32,500 nt of DNA from Glandiceps talaboti (GCF_964340395.1 NC_135557.1:6301216-6333715), one strand, 5' to 3'. Positions 1 through 9,711 are shown, numbered from the stretch's first letter. Numbers and translations are program-made. The notes: generated by a model not told the origin, from the letters alone.

Positions 1-82
1 GAGGCGCATATATAAACAAGAAAACGTTAGTTCTTATCTTGTTTCCGATATTTTCAATATACTAGTATAATATAATAGCGAT

Positions 83-214
83 AAACCACCCCCTGGGGAA
101 GGTATACCACTCGGTTTCGACCAGTGAACTCAATATATGCACTCGCTATCGCTCGTGCATATATTTCGTTCACTGGTCAAAACCTCTTGGTATACCATCC
201 CCAGGGGGTGGTTT
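83..214. mobile_element. 132-bp imperfect foldback (MITE-like) palindrome
   Basis: The left arm from 83 and the right arm ending at 214 are inverted copies differing at a handful of positions, and they meet at a short centre around 145-152. Both arms begin AAACCACCCCCTGGGGA and contain the small palindrome GGTATACC. The shape is that of a foldback or MITE with no coding capacity. Flanks read ATAA on the left and TTAA on the right if the outer bases are excluded, which hints at a 3-4 bp target duplication but does not prove one. Confidence 0.75.
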
Positions 215-1218
215 AATGCTTAGTTATTACATCGTTATATGTTATTTGCACTGCTCTAAATACATATGTATTGAGCACTGTTTACTCCAGGATAGACGTT
301 TTACATATACTGAGTACATACTGGTAATTAAATAGGGTCGATTTCACATGATTTATGTGTCATGTAGGTTCAGGAAGCAAGTTGTTGATGACATAATTTG
401 ATTTGATTTTTGTGTTGTTTAATAACACACATTTTTTTCTATCCCCGACTAAACTCTCTTATGGCTGAATACTTACTCGCTATATTGTTTACACAATGTC
501 CTTCATTTTCAAAGGGAAACATTTCTCATCTTATAATTCCAAAGTATTATTATCATCTTATCGTCTGGGAGATTATAACACAAAATAAACAAGCATGTCC
601 ACGAGCTAACACGTGTTAAGTAAATAATAACGTAACGTAATTTAAATTTGTTATAAATGACACAGATATCTGCAATATTACAATTTAGTGCCTGCACAAG
701 AGTTTACGCACTTTGCCAAAATTTTGAGGATGCTCACGTAAAAAAGGTATGAGTGCCAGCCCAGGGGCTGGCATTAAATTGTGATATTCATTTTAGTACA
801 CTCTCTACCTATTCATTCCATCCTTCGCATGTCAATTCACTGTTCCCCATTATTTGTCATCGATAGAAAAGTTTCTATATCATGGTGTATTTCCAAAGTT
901 GTATTTGTAGATAAAGTAACTATTGGAAGCAACCATGACATTATTTTTAGGAGCTCGGCGACCAAATAGCTCATATGCATGTGCGGGCAATATCACCTCA
1001 TGGGCAAGTTTGTTTGAAGAATATCGCGTGATTCGATTCTGACCTATGATTACTTTTATAAAAACTTTGAGATGTAATAATGATGAATAGTACAACCGCC
1101 TTGACTGAAATGACTCCAGTGGGCAATAGTCACGGTCATTGCAAGCATGGCATTGATTCTTTTCTGAGCAATGAGAGAATATGATTGAACATTGAGATTT
1201 TATAGTGTATTCAGTTAC
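215..1218. other. Intron or 3' flank of the polycystin-like gene
   Basis: I see no coding exon here. The part from about 790 to 1218 is related to 8290-8713, the intron following the duplicate exon, so it is probably the downstream intron of the exon at 1219-1392. The only other structure is a 20-bp hairpin at 754-773. Confidence 0.5.
754..773. repeat. Perfect GC-rich hairpin, 9-bp arms
   Basis: TGCCAGCCC and GGGCTGGCA are separated by AG. The arms are perfectly complementary and strikingly GC-rich in an AT-rich intron. Nothing around it suggests an RNA gene, so its role is unknown. Confidence 0.6.
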
Positions 1219-1570
1219 CCTAGTTCCTGATAATAGTTCCTTTGCATCACTGAACGATGTCACTGTTATGACGCTCTGGGTCACTTGTTCCAAGAGGTTT
1301 TCATCGAATGTTGCCACTTTGGTAACAGTATACAGCACATTCATCATGGTTTCCTTACACTGTTGGAATACAGAGATACATTTTAAGTTAAACTGAACAG
1401 AATTAGAGTTTTACAACACTGGATCTAGAACACTATTGTCTGTACATCCGCAGCAGAAAGACGACATCCAGTCTATGTGATAATAACCAGCTGTTCTACA
1501 GAACATCAATCAATGATATAAGTTAATATAGATAAGTAAAATATAATGATATACTACGGTTAATAGTCCA
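790..1570. repeat. Duplicated block, copy 1 (paralogous to 8290-9070)
   Basis: This segment and 8290-9070 align through the exon and both flanking introns. Shared intron strings include ATTTGTCATCGATAGA near 855 and 8325, CTCCAGTGGGCAA near 1112 and 8552, and GATCTAGAACACTA near 1421 and 8921. It is a tandem segmental duplication inside one gene, now diverged in the introns but conserved in the exon. Confidence 0.8.
1219..1392 (-). CDS. Polycystin/REJ-like gene, helical-domain exon (last exon in window)
   Basis: This is a 174-nt minus-strand exon of 58 codons, phase 0 at both ends. The acceptor reads TTCTGTTCAG and the donor AGG|GTAACT. It begins FNLKCIS and holds TVTKVATFDENLLEQVTQSV, then a SFSDAKELLSG segment. 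The amphipathic helices and the spacing resemble the region after the REJ module in polycystin-1-like and sperm-receptor-for-egg-jelly proteins (GAIN subdomain A type). That assignment is inference from pattern, not from a catalytic motif. It duplicates the exon at 8714-8887: same length, same phase, 43 of 58 residues identical. The exon at 1596-1681 precedes it and ends in phase 0, so the frame is kept. The next exon lies beyond the window start or was not recognised. Confidence 0.75.
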
Positions 1571-1595
1571 TTTGTAAATTGTGCAAATTCCTTAC

Positions 1596-1681
1596 CGATT
1601 CCGTGCAGTTGTTGACACCTTCATCTGTCGTCACACTAGAGGCACTCGCTTCAAAGATATTCGAAGATGTTTGCAGTAAAT
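1596..1681 (-). CDS. Polycystin/REJ-like gene, 86-nt exon
   Basis: The acceptor is strong (CTTATTTTCACAG) and the donor canonical (TCG|GTAAGG). Two of the three frames contain stops. The open one reads LLQTSSNIFEASASSVTTDE and then GVNNCTES, entering in phase 1 and leaving in phase 0. It matches the helical repeat pattern of its neighbours (hydrophobic LL..S.IF.AS) and includes a potential N-glycosylation site (NCT), as expected of an ectodomain. Its first two bases complete the split codon left by the exon at 1979-2078. No clear copy survives in the duplicated block upstream of 8887, where only a weak similarity near 9075-9125 remains. Confidence 0.7.
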
Positions 1682-1978
1682 CTGTGAAAATAAGACATGT
1701 TAAGGAAATATCTATTTCGTATCATAAGGATCATTTACAAAACACGAGGTTTATGTACTTGAAAATATTGATGATTATGTGGGAGAGTAATGCAACAATA
1801 GTGCTGGACTACACTCATCGGCTGCAAGGTAAGGTTAAAACTATGATTTCCAGACAATAAAAGAAACGGCATTAAGCAGTAATCTTGTGTAAATCATTAT
1901 TGTGAGTCTTCAGAACAGCAGAGCGATTAGTGGATGACCTCGTAATGAGTAAATATCAAATAATTTAACTAAAATTAC

Positions 1979-2078
1979 CATTTGTCACTTTTTGTACCAC
2001 CTCAGCATTTGCGTCGTCATCCATGGCAAAGGAATTCAGTACACCAGCAAGATGGTCAGTGACCATTACTGCAGTCAT
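1979..2078 (-). CDS. Polycystin/REJ-like gene, 100-nt exon
   Basis: The acceptor TCAAATCAAATGTAG precedes an open frame of 33 codons plus one base, ending AATG|GTAATT. It starts MTAVMVTDHLAGVLNSFAMD and ends EVVQKVTN. The M is internal, because the exon is phase 0 in and phase 1 out. Joined to the 86-nt exon it forms a helical unit that lines up loosely with the exon at 9556-9711 (a hydrophobic stretch, then an acidic loop, then VV..V...). The preceding exon in the gene (8714-8887) ends in phase 0, so the junction is frame-compatible across a 6.6 kb intron full of transposon remnants. Confidence 0.65.
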
Positions 2079-2160
2079 CTACATTTGATTTGAAATAAAG
2101 ATTACATGATAAATCGTAGAAATGTTACTTGAGGTATATGTGGCAAAGATATATATTTAT

Positions 2161-2370
2161 ATGTGTGTGTGTGTGCGTGTGTGTGTGTGTGTGTGTGTGC
2201 GTAAAAAAGAAGGTGACTGGGTTACTTGTTTTAAACTACGACACATGTTCTGTGCCACTTCGAATTCATCAACCTGACGATCGTGACCAGCTTTACTGGC
2301 CATACGAACCACATTTGTAGTGGAGAATCGAATGTGTGTGTGTGTGCGTGTGTGTGTGTGTGTACGCGTG
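2161..2370. repeat. Two (TG)n microsatellite tracts
   Basis: There are nearly pure TG dinucleotide runs at about 2161-2202 and 2332-2370, each broken by a few C or A substitutions. They lie in the intron just upstream of the exon at 1979-2078. The short open frames over them are low-complexity artefacts. Confidence 0.9.
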
Positions 2371-2379
2371 TATATATGT

Positions 2380-2590
2380 TTATTCACTTACCTAACCATT
2401 CATGTTGTAATTTATTTCTAATATACATCACCATTTCACTGTTGCTATGAGTGTGGTCTTGTCAATGAGCATTAACGTTTCTGGTGTTAATCTACTTGCC
2501 TAACCATCCCTTTTTTTAATCATTGCAACATACATCATTATTTAGCTACGGGCTTGGTCTTATTGCTTAGCATACTTGCACACATTTTAG
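2380..2590 (+). repeat. Diverged modules of a dispersed repeat
   Basis: Two diverged units of roughly 100 bp share ACTTACCTAACCAT or ACTTGCCTAACCAT, then (A)TACATCA..ATTT, then GCTATGAGTGTGGTCTT or similar. They resemble the units at 7080-7440, so the two areas carry the same repeat family. Confidence 0.5.
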
Positions 2591-2639
2591 CTCAACTGAA
2601 CTGATAAGGTTCAGTAGTGCGATAGGCATGGTGTGGTGT

Positions 2640-3190
2640 TTGTCCATCTGTGTGTGTTTACCGATTTGCCATGGTATTTGGTGGGGACACTACTTTTGAT
2701 GTCTAGTTGGGAAATTGTTTAAATCAACATAACCCCATCACAGTGGTGTGATTTGGGTTCAAAAAAAATTGGGGGTGAAAAAACTTAACATCAAAAACTA
2801 CTGGGCAGATTGGTGTGAAAATTGATGGAAATATTCTTAGGGGTGTGTAGATTAAGGTTTGTTCATGATTTGTTCATGACATGATGATTCGATCAATACA
2901 ATGCACATTAGGTGTACACATGTAACTTGTTGATATAAACCTATAACTCCAAAGCTATCAAGCAGATTTTGCCGAAATTTAATTTGGGTGTATTTTGGGG
3001 TATATAGATGAAGAAATGTTAATCATATAATGATTTCATCAGCTATATGAAAATATGGTGTAAAATGTGAATTTTAGTCAAAACTTATATCTCTATAGTA
3101 CTTGATCAATGAGACTGAACTTTGGTGAGATGTTTCTAAAAGTGTTATTCTGTAGATTTTCTTCACTAGCAACCATGACCATGACTTTAT
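2640..3190 (+). repeat. Dispersed repeat copy, inverted relative to 7425-7930
   Basis: Read forward, this segment aligns with the reverse complement of about 7425-7930. Shared landmarks are GGAAATTGTT, GTGTGTAGATT, then ATGACATGATGAT, and finally the block from AATTTTxGTCAAAA through GGTGxGATGTT to GTGTTATT. The identity is diverged but collinear over about 500 bp. No coding sequence is evident. Confidence 0.65.
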
Positions 3191-3212
3191 TAGCATGGAA
3201 GTATATTTTGCT

Positions 3213-3314
3213 ATAATGCTCTAACATACCACTGTAAACAGATGAGAAATATAACACTAACAATGCAAATCCATAAATGCTAACTAGAATAAAACTCAAA
3301 AACACAGTGTTGCA
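3213..3314 (-). repeat. DIRS-like element split direct repeat X, outer copy
   Basis: This matches 3529-3621 with an 8-nt indel and a few substitutions; the shared core is ACTGTAAACAGATGAGAA, then AACACTAACAATGCAAATCC. Read on the element's coding (minus) strand, this is the last of the three 3' repeats. Confidence 0.75.
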
Positions 3315-3388
3315 GTAAACACTGGACACCTGGGTAGGGGAAGGTAAGCTTCCCTAAACCTAGGCGCCGGGTAGGGTGGGTTGGTTTT

Positions 3389-3533
3389 ATTGAACAACTA
3401 GAAAAACTAACACTTCACATCCCAGTTTCTGTCAACAACTGCCACTTGATCACGTGACTGTAAAGGTGCATGACATCATGAATAATAATGAGCTCACTAT
3501 AATAATATAAGCCTGGCTTATATTACTCATAAT
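3389..3533 (-). repeat. DIRS-like element split direct repeat Y, inner copy
   Basis: It matches 6587-6732 in the same orientation over about 145 bp, including AACACTTCACATCCCAGTTT and the closing ACTCATAAT. It abuts repeat X (3529-3621), as in the B1-A2-B2 cluster at the 3' end of PAT/Ngaro-type elements. Confidence 0.8.
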
Positions 3534-3621
3534 GCTCTACTGTAAACAGATGAGAATTAGAACACTAACAATGCAAATCCACAAACGCTACTAGAATAAA
3601 ACACAAAAATATAGTGTTGCA
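3529..3621 (-). repeat. DIRS-like element split direct repeat X, inner copy
   Basis: Second copy of the 3213-3314 repeat. It lies directly after the RNase H remnant on the minus strand and overlaps the end of repeat Y by a few bases (ATAATG). Confidence 0.75.
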
Positions 3622-3651
3622 ATTTCTTAAAAGTAAGTTCTGAAAGAGCAA

Positions 3652-4110
3652 CTATTGGTTTGGTTCACATAGCCATGACAAGGTATCAGCATACTCATTG
3701 TCAACACCTTGAATGTGTCTAGCAGTAACATGGAAATTATGGTTCACTGATAACCAGAATAGTTCTCCAAGCCAATCCATTGCAATACTAGTATGGCTTG
3801 TGCCTTTGTTGATAAACGCAACTGCTTGCATATTGTCTGAGTAAATAACACATGTTGATTTTCCCAACATTCACACCATTTGCACGCAGCAAGTAGGACA
3901 GGTAAAAGCTCTAGATAGTTCATGTTTCTTGAAACTGCAGTAGGAATTGCAAAAGTGTTCCACCAAGGTAGGTCTTTAATCTCCCCCTGGTTGGGGCTGG
4001 CATCTGGGTGCCACGAACCGGCTACCCAGTCACCCTGGAATTAGGCCCCATAGCCAGAGAATAATGCGTCAGTTTGTAAACAGCATTCACTGATTGTGGA
4101 ATTGGTTCTG
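3652..4110 (-). pseudogene. DIRS-type RNase H remnant
   Basis: The C-terminal part is open (3652-3870) and contains YSDNMQAVAFINKGTSHT and later FHVTARHIQGVDNEYADTLS. This is the familiar DIRS RNase H pattern YSDN..(V)..NKGTS followed by ARHI.G..N..AD.LS. Upstream, in other frames, are FSGYGA, WHPDASPNQGEIKDLPWW and MNYLELLPVLLAACKWCECW. The fragment is broken by a frameshift near 3870 and an in-frame stop after FSGYGA. In an intact element this domain degrades the RNA of the replication hybrid. It follows the RT remnant on the same strand. No tyrosine recombinase follows: repeat X begins only about 30 bp beyond the stop. Confidence 0.8.
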
Positions 4111-4226
4111 TATCAATTACTTTAGCTTTACCATTGAAGGTGGCTGCGAAATTTATACACCACAATAAATCCTTACGAACTCATTGTTGATCCTGATTTT
4201 GTGATGGGGACACTTTAACTTATTCA

Positions 4227-5110
4227 TTAAGTCAATAATACGCCTAGTAAAAGCTCGTCCCCTTTCACAACAGTAGATGCAAATGATAAAACACCCACTA
4301 AGGGATTATAATTGTCGTTTAGAACGTTTACGTTTGGAAGATGCAGCATGTAGCTCTGATTTAAGTTTAAATAACTTAACTTGAGGATGTCTAACTTCCA
4401 TATCAACAGAGTCAAGTTCAATACCAAGAAATGTAATAGTTTGCAAGGGTCCATTTACTTTAGACCAGCTAATATAAAAACCTAGGTAACGTAAAAGGCG
4501 GACTGAACAGTGCTGTGCATTTAAATACTCCTTATACAATTTATCAATCAGTAGAAAATCATCTAATTAATTCACAATAGTAAATCCAAGCTTTCCCATA
4601 CATGCAATAGAATTTGAAATACAAGTGAAAATACTTTGGGTACATGAAAGCCCAAAACACAGACAATTGTCTATAAAGTACAAACATTTCTTTGTGTAAT
4701 TAGGTCCAGACATTCACTTTTATAAAAAAAAAATAATAAAAAAAACCTTGCAATGTACGATGTTTGGGATGTACTGGTATAGAGCGATATGCTTTTGAAA
4801 TGTCTACAACAGCAAAGTAACAATCTTTAGTCATCAACGTAATTATATGTGATTTTGGTGGAAACATCTAATCATTAATTGATTTACCCCAACGTCTACT
4901 ACAGTCGGGAATAGGCCTACGTTCATCAGCACCCTCTTTAGGTACGGCACCATAAGCGTGTACACAGTGAGGTTTTTGCCTCCCACAATGTGTAATTTTA
5001 CCTTGTGAAAGTTCTGATGAAATGAGTTTATCATGTTTTGGTTAAGTGTCATTTTTTTGTAGCTGACTTGTAATTGTTACATTAATAACATCAATAGTAG
5101 TGTTATGATA
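4227..5110 (-). pseudogene. DIRS-type reverse transcriptase remnant
   Basis: Pieces in several minus-strand frames reconstruct the domain order of a DIRS RT. They include RPIPDCSRRWGKSIND near 4900, CYFAVVDISKAYRSIPVHP near 4790-4840 (motif A), LDDFLLIDKLY near 4550 (motif C), and then RYLGFYISWSKVNGPLQTIT with FLGIELDS. The residue before LDD, normally tyrosine, is a TAA stop. Other frameshifts are present, including one associated with an A-rich tract at 4726-4746. The copy cannot make a protein. DIRS elements replicate through a circular DNA intermediate and integrate with a tyrosine recombinase rather than an integrase. Confidence 0.8.
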
Positions 5111-5117
5111 AATTAAT

Positions 5118-6477
5118 TTATGATAACACTAATTGAATACCATCCAGTAGGAAGTCCTTGTCCGGATCGCTTGTTGAGTCATTCTCCCAAGCGTGAGTTT
5201 TTATTTGAGACCACGGAAGGGTCGTCTCCGGATAAGTGTAGGTAGAAGCGTAATTTAACGTAGACGGGAATTCAGTATTGCAAGGTTTATCCTTTGTTTT
5301 TCCGATACTAAGTTTCATAGACTCCAAGCAGGAGATCAATCACGTCATTTTTGTCAAAGTAAACACCAGGTCGTGGCGATGCGACAGTAGCCTTATGTTC
5401 AACTTTAATAGTGTTTTGAAACGTCCACCTCTCAGCTTTTTTCTCAGCTGATTTCTTTATTTTGTATTCTTCTCTATGGCCGAACTCGTTACAAAGTAAA
5501 AACACATGAGCGTATCGGCAAGTAGATGTGTTGTTGTTACATTGTCTGGTATTATAGTGAATACAGGCTCGTATTTTCTCGTCCTTCCTCACCTCTGGGG
5601 TTGTTTTTGTTTTCTCTCGGCTGCGAAATCGGTTTAACGTATCGCTTGGACCGAAGGCAACATTGTTCGGATCTGAATTTGAGGGTCCCCATTTGACACC
5701 TGTACACTCGATGTCATCACGGCACTTGTTGTCGTACAACATACAGATAGTTGTTTTGTATTTATTGGCCTTACTTGCTATGAACGTCAGATGTTGAACG
5801 TAGCCGCTAATTTCGTCAGAGTTCTGATCGATCATAATATTCAAAAGTCTCATATTTCCTTCACAAAATTGAGCCCAACTTATCTCATCAATCTCTTTTG
5901 CTTGTTTACTGGTGTCAAGGCAGACTAGTTCATGGGGACGGAGTATGGAGCGACGTTTGGGCGTGAAAGCATCATGGAAAGTGTGACAGTGTTGGTTAGA
6001 ATAATCACCGGAGGCTGTACTTCGCTTCGACTGGCCCGATGGCAGCAAACAGCTAAGTAATTGTTCGATGTTTTCCAGTGTCTGTAGTGACGGCACATCA
6101 TCAGGAGATGGATGTTTAACTGGTACCTCCTTTAGCGTCAGTTCATCCTAACTCGATCTGGAACCCGATACTCGAAATTTCCCTTTCAGATCACCGGAAG
6201 TAGCACTCAGGGTTAGGGTGGGATATGCTTCTTTTTCAGGGTGATGAGGTAAAGATGCTCCACGCCTAGTCAGGCCAAATTGATCATCACTGCACAGCGA
6301 GTCGACTGCTTCCTGGAGAAGGCATCGCTGGCCCGGTAAAATGTCGTGGTTTTGAAGATCATGCTCCTGCATTGCTTTCAGTGCTAGCAAACTAGTTAAG
6401 CCGTTACGTACAAGGCAAGAGACAATGTCCTCACTAAGTTGAAAGTTATCTCTGGCTAGTCTTTCCATCCGACTCAA
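5118..6477 (-). pseudogene. DIRS-type gag-like ORF remnant
   Basis: Two stretches in one frame (6477-6148 and 6147-5308) are separated by a single TAG. The first begins MSRMERLARDNFQLSEDIVS and includes DILPGQRCLLQEAVDSL, a helical SAM-like segment of DIRS ORF1 proteins. The second ends in a Cys/His cluster (C-x8-C-x6-C-x3-H) starting CIHYNTRQC, followed by CNEFGH, typical of the putative nucleic-acid-binding end of DIRS gag. After a frameshift near 5330, the stretch 5339-5118 contains DPDKDFLLDGIQ, which in DIRS elements leads into the RT. The start at 6477 is the first ATG. One stop plus one frameshift make this copy defective. Confidence 0.7.
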
Positions 6478-6586
6478 CTTGGTCTCAATGTCAGATGTCT
6501 TGTTTTTGGTTGGTGTCGCAGATCATAACAATTTTGACCCCCTTCCACACCGACTTCTTGTCATCCGAGTCGCATCATAACAGACT

Positions 6587-6732
6587 ATTGAACAGCTAGA
6601 AAAACTAACACTTCACATCCCAGTTTCTTTCAAAAACTGCCACTTGATAACGTGACTGAAAAAAGTGCATGACACCATGAATAATAATGACCTCATTATA
6701 ATACTATAAGCTTGGCTTATATGACTCATAAT
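6587..6732 (-). repeat. DIRS-like element split direct repeat Y, 5' terminal copy
   Basis: Direct copy of 3389-3533, located upstream of the gag remnant on the coding strand. This makes it the lone 5' repeat (A1) of a PAT/Ngaro-type split-direct-repeat element. Confidence 0.8.
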
Positions 6733-7440
6733 AACAACATAATCTGGTAGGCAAGTGAGTAAACATTCGAAAGGTGTATGCAAATATCCCTAGCAGCCAT
6801 GACCACGAGCATATCAACAGCCTAACAACTTTTTTATCACAGATCTAACAAGGGATACATAGACAAGTTAACGAACATTCAAAAATGATGCAAATATATC
6901 TGAGAACATGACCATGTCCATAGCAACAGGAAAATTATCACGTATGTTGCAAAGATAACATCAGGCTGGATTGGCAACTGGATAATCATTTAGCAAATGA
7001 ACACCTATACCAAGCATGGATAAGCTTGTGGATAACCATTTGTACAGTTGTGGTACAACGGCATTGGTGCTATGTTTTGAATGTTTGCTTACTTGTCTAC
7101 TAATCCCCGTTGTTATCTCTGCAAAACACACCACCAATTGGCTGTTGCTATGTACGTGGTGTTGTTCCTAGACATATTTACATACAATGTTTGAAAAGGG
7201 GATGCGGATTCCTACACTTGTCACATTTCTTTGAAAGTTTGATCACTTGCATATTAATCCCTGTTGTTGCCTTTGTAATGTGCATCATCATTTGGCTTTT
7301 GCTATGGGTGCAGTGTTGTTGCTATACATGTTTTCTTATATTGTTTGAATCTTTATTCATTTTCCAACATAACCCTCTTGTTATCTTTGTAATATACATA
7401 ACAAATTGGCTGTTGACAAGGGCATGGTCACGTTGCCAGG
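6733..7440 (+). repeat. Diverged tandem modules of a dispersed repeat
   Basis: Three diverged units of about 100-150 bp lie between 7080 and 7440. Each runs from ACTTG and TAATCCC-like sequence through GTTGTT..CTTTGTAAT, then ATACATAACAAATTGGCTGTTG, to GGTGTTGTTGCTA. The part at 6733-7080 has related motifs such as CCATGACCA. Unit 7110-7451 is open by chance; its protein is hydrophobic low-information sequence and I do not call it a gene. Confidence 0.5.
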
Positions 7441-7930
7441 GCAAGGTGTAATAACACCTTCAGGAACATCCCACCAAATTGCCACCAGTTCACAATGTAG
7501 TTTTCGAGATATACGCTTTTGACAAAATTTACATCATTTTAGACCTAATTTGCATGTCAATAATGGATGATCATGTTATAAATAAACTTTCATTTGCCCA
7601 TTAAATGTCAGTATAATACAATCTGCTCTGTACTTTTGGAATAAAAGGTATTTGACCAAAAAGATGCATTATTTTGCATATCACTAATGAGATCATCATG
7701 TCATAAATAATTCTCAATCTACACACTTATTAACAACCTGCCCACTAAATTTAAGACTAGGTTTTGAGTTCAAGTTCGTTGACAAAAATGACATGTTGAC
7801 CAAAATAACACCTGTGATGCGATAATTTTGCTTTTGAACAATTTCCTAATTAAACACCATAAGTAATGACCCCCCCCCCCCCAAATACTAAAGCAATTGG
7901 TCTGACAGTTTGTTGTGTCCGTGTAAACGG
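7425..7930 (-). repeat. Dispersed repeat copy, inverted relative to 2640-3190
   Basis: The reverse complement of this segment is collinear with 2640-3190. It contains a 14-nt poly-C run at about 7869-7882. The two copies bracket the DIRS-like element in opposite orientation. Confidence 0.65.
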
Positions 7931-8289
7931 TCAAAAACACTTGCTGGTCTCTCGTGTAATCACATAAACGCTGATTAAAATGAAAACTGCATTATTGGGA
8001 TTTACAGTTTTCAGTTGAGAACGTACCTCGTGTAAATGCAGTCTAATTAAGTTTGAGTATCAAACTGTGCAATAAAAATGTCTTTTACTTTATATACACA
8101 CTACCCCATGGTTAAATAGTAACATGTGCCAGCGAGGGCAATTTAGTTTGTACGGAAGTGTTAGCACTCTTTTTGTAATGACAAAGCTGAAGGCACAATC
8201 GTGCCAGTCAAATGGCAGACAGTAAATATTGATATTTTGTCTCAGTGCATGTCGTATTAATTTTATGACACCTTCCACTCATTCATCAA

Positions 8290-9070
8290 ATCAGTCACAT
8301 GTCCACTCGTCATTCATCATCATTTGTCATCGATAGACAATATTAAGTTTCCCATCATGGTTCATTTCAAAATTAGACCTGTAAATAACGGTTACGTGGA
8401 TAAGAGCTCTAATGACCATACACTTCATTTTAATTAAATTTATTTCTCTTCTGCAAGAAATAAACCTCTGTGACTTTATCATTCCCAGTGCACAACGGTC
8501 GAACACGTCATTGATTGAGTGCGTAGAGTAGATGTACATCAATCGAAATAACTCCAGTGGGCAAACGTTTCGGACAAGTCTCTCCACGTCTGGGCAGTAT
8601 CGCCACATGGGCGCCGGGCAATACACACTGTAAAGAAGGTGATGTGATTTGACTCTGATGAACGACATTTTGTGTGAGAAGGATATTGAAGTGTTATAAA
8701 TGTATTTAGTTACCATAGTTTCTGATGATAGTTCCTTTGCATCACTAAACGATGCCACTGTTAAGACGCTCTGGGTCACTTGTTCCAAGAGGTTTACATC
8801 GAACGTTCCCACTTTGGTAACAGTAGACAGCACATTCACAAGGTTTTCTTTATACTGTTGGAATACAGGGATATATTTTAAGTCAAACTGAATACTTAGC
8901 ATTAGAATCTTAAAACACTTGATCTAGAACACTAACGAGTGTCTGTACATCTGCTCCAGAAGGAAGACACCCACCTAGACTAGGTGGCAATGACAAGCTT
9001 TTCTTCGGAGTAGCTATCTATAAGTTAATCTAGATAAAGTATAATCATATACTCTCTAATTTAAGGGTAT
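8290..9070. repeat. Duplicated block, copy 2 (paralogous to 790-1570)
   Basis: Intron-exon-intron block aligned with 790-1570. The exon (8714-8887) is much better conserved than the introns, so both copies have probably been under selection since the duplication. Confidence 0.8.
8714..8887 (-). CDS. Polycystin/REJ-like gene, helical-domain exon (duplicate of 1219-1392)
   Basis: A 174-nt exon of 58 codons, phase 0 at both ends, with acceptor CTAATGCTAAGTATTCAG and donor ATG|GTAACT. It begins FDLKYIPVFQQYKENLVNVL and continues TVTKVGTFDVNLLEQVTQSV, ending SSETM. It shares 43 of 58 residues with the exon at 1219-1392. The only open frame through both splice sites is this one. The exon at 9556-9711 joins upstream in phase 0 and the exon at 1979-2078 joins downstream in phase 0. 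The family call (polycystin-1-like, extracellular region between REJ module and GPS) rests on overall pattern and on the neighbouring exons. Confidence 0.75.
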
Positions 9071-9555
9071 TAATACTTACATTAAAAGAATATTTGAAAT
9101 ATTTTCGAAATTTGATGAGCATATATAGCACATTACATTTTAATGAATAATACTACGTACTATAACTTCTTGAAAAAATATTTAGAATTTTAAAGAAACA
9201 TAGTAATAATTAAATCATAACATAATTACCACAAAACATGAATACGAGAATAACCTTCCGAAATATTACATGTTCATCTTACCTCTTGCGAACGTTCAAT
9301 AGAATAGGTGTTTTCTTCCTATTGGATAAAAGTGAACGAAAATGTTAATAAACATTCTACTCTAGTTTATGACAAAGTGATGAAATTATTACTTGACATG
9401 TACATGTTAACATTTTAAAACTACGTTTACTTTCAACCCTCTGTCATCAAGTTAGAATAAACTTCATATACATCCATATATATTGTGATAGTGCATGGTA
9501 AACGATTCCATTTAGGTATTTACATAATTATTAAGACATCAGGATGCCAACCTAC

Positions 9556-9711
9556 CATTTGCCAATCGTTGATAACTTGTCCAATGATATCAATTTCTTG
9601 TACTACTGAAGACATGACGTCAGTAGTGGGTTCTTCACCGTCAAACTCTGTCAGGAGATTTTCAACTTTGGTCTTTAATATTTCGAAGCTGTCACCTCCA
9701 GCTTGATGTAC
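9556..9711 (-). CDS. Polycystin/REJ-like gene, 156-nt exon
   Basis: The exon has 52 codons and is phase 0 in and out. The acceptor reads CCAACAAAATAG and the donor CAAATG|GTAGGT. The other two frames have stops. It begins VHQAGGDSFEILKTKVENLL and ends DIIGQVINDWQM, an acidic helical stretch with no cysteines. Its layout parallels that of the two exons at 1979-2078 plus 1596-1681, so the protein appears to repeat a module of (helical linker) plus (174-nt exon domain). It follows the beta-domain exon at 11467-11711, which ends ...CSKEIQ in phase 0. No catalytic motif is expected in this region. Confidence 0.7.

Noticed and set aside
880-1347. 155-codon minus-strand ORF as a complete small gene
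   Set aside because: Only the part above 1219 is conserved in the duplicate, and it ends at a donor site. The rest is intron read-through, and the initial ATG lies inside the exon.
7110-7451. 113-codon hydrophobic plus-strand ORF as a membrane protein
   Set aside because: It spans diverged tandem modules of a dispersed repeat; the hydrophobicity comes from T-rich sequence.
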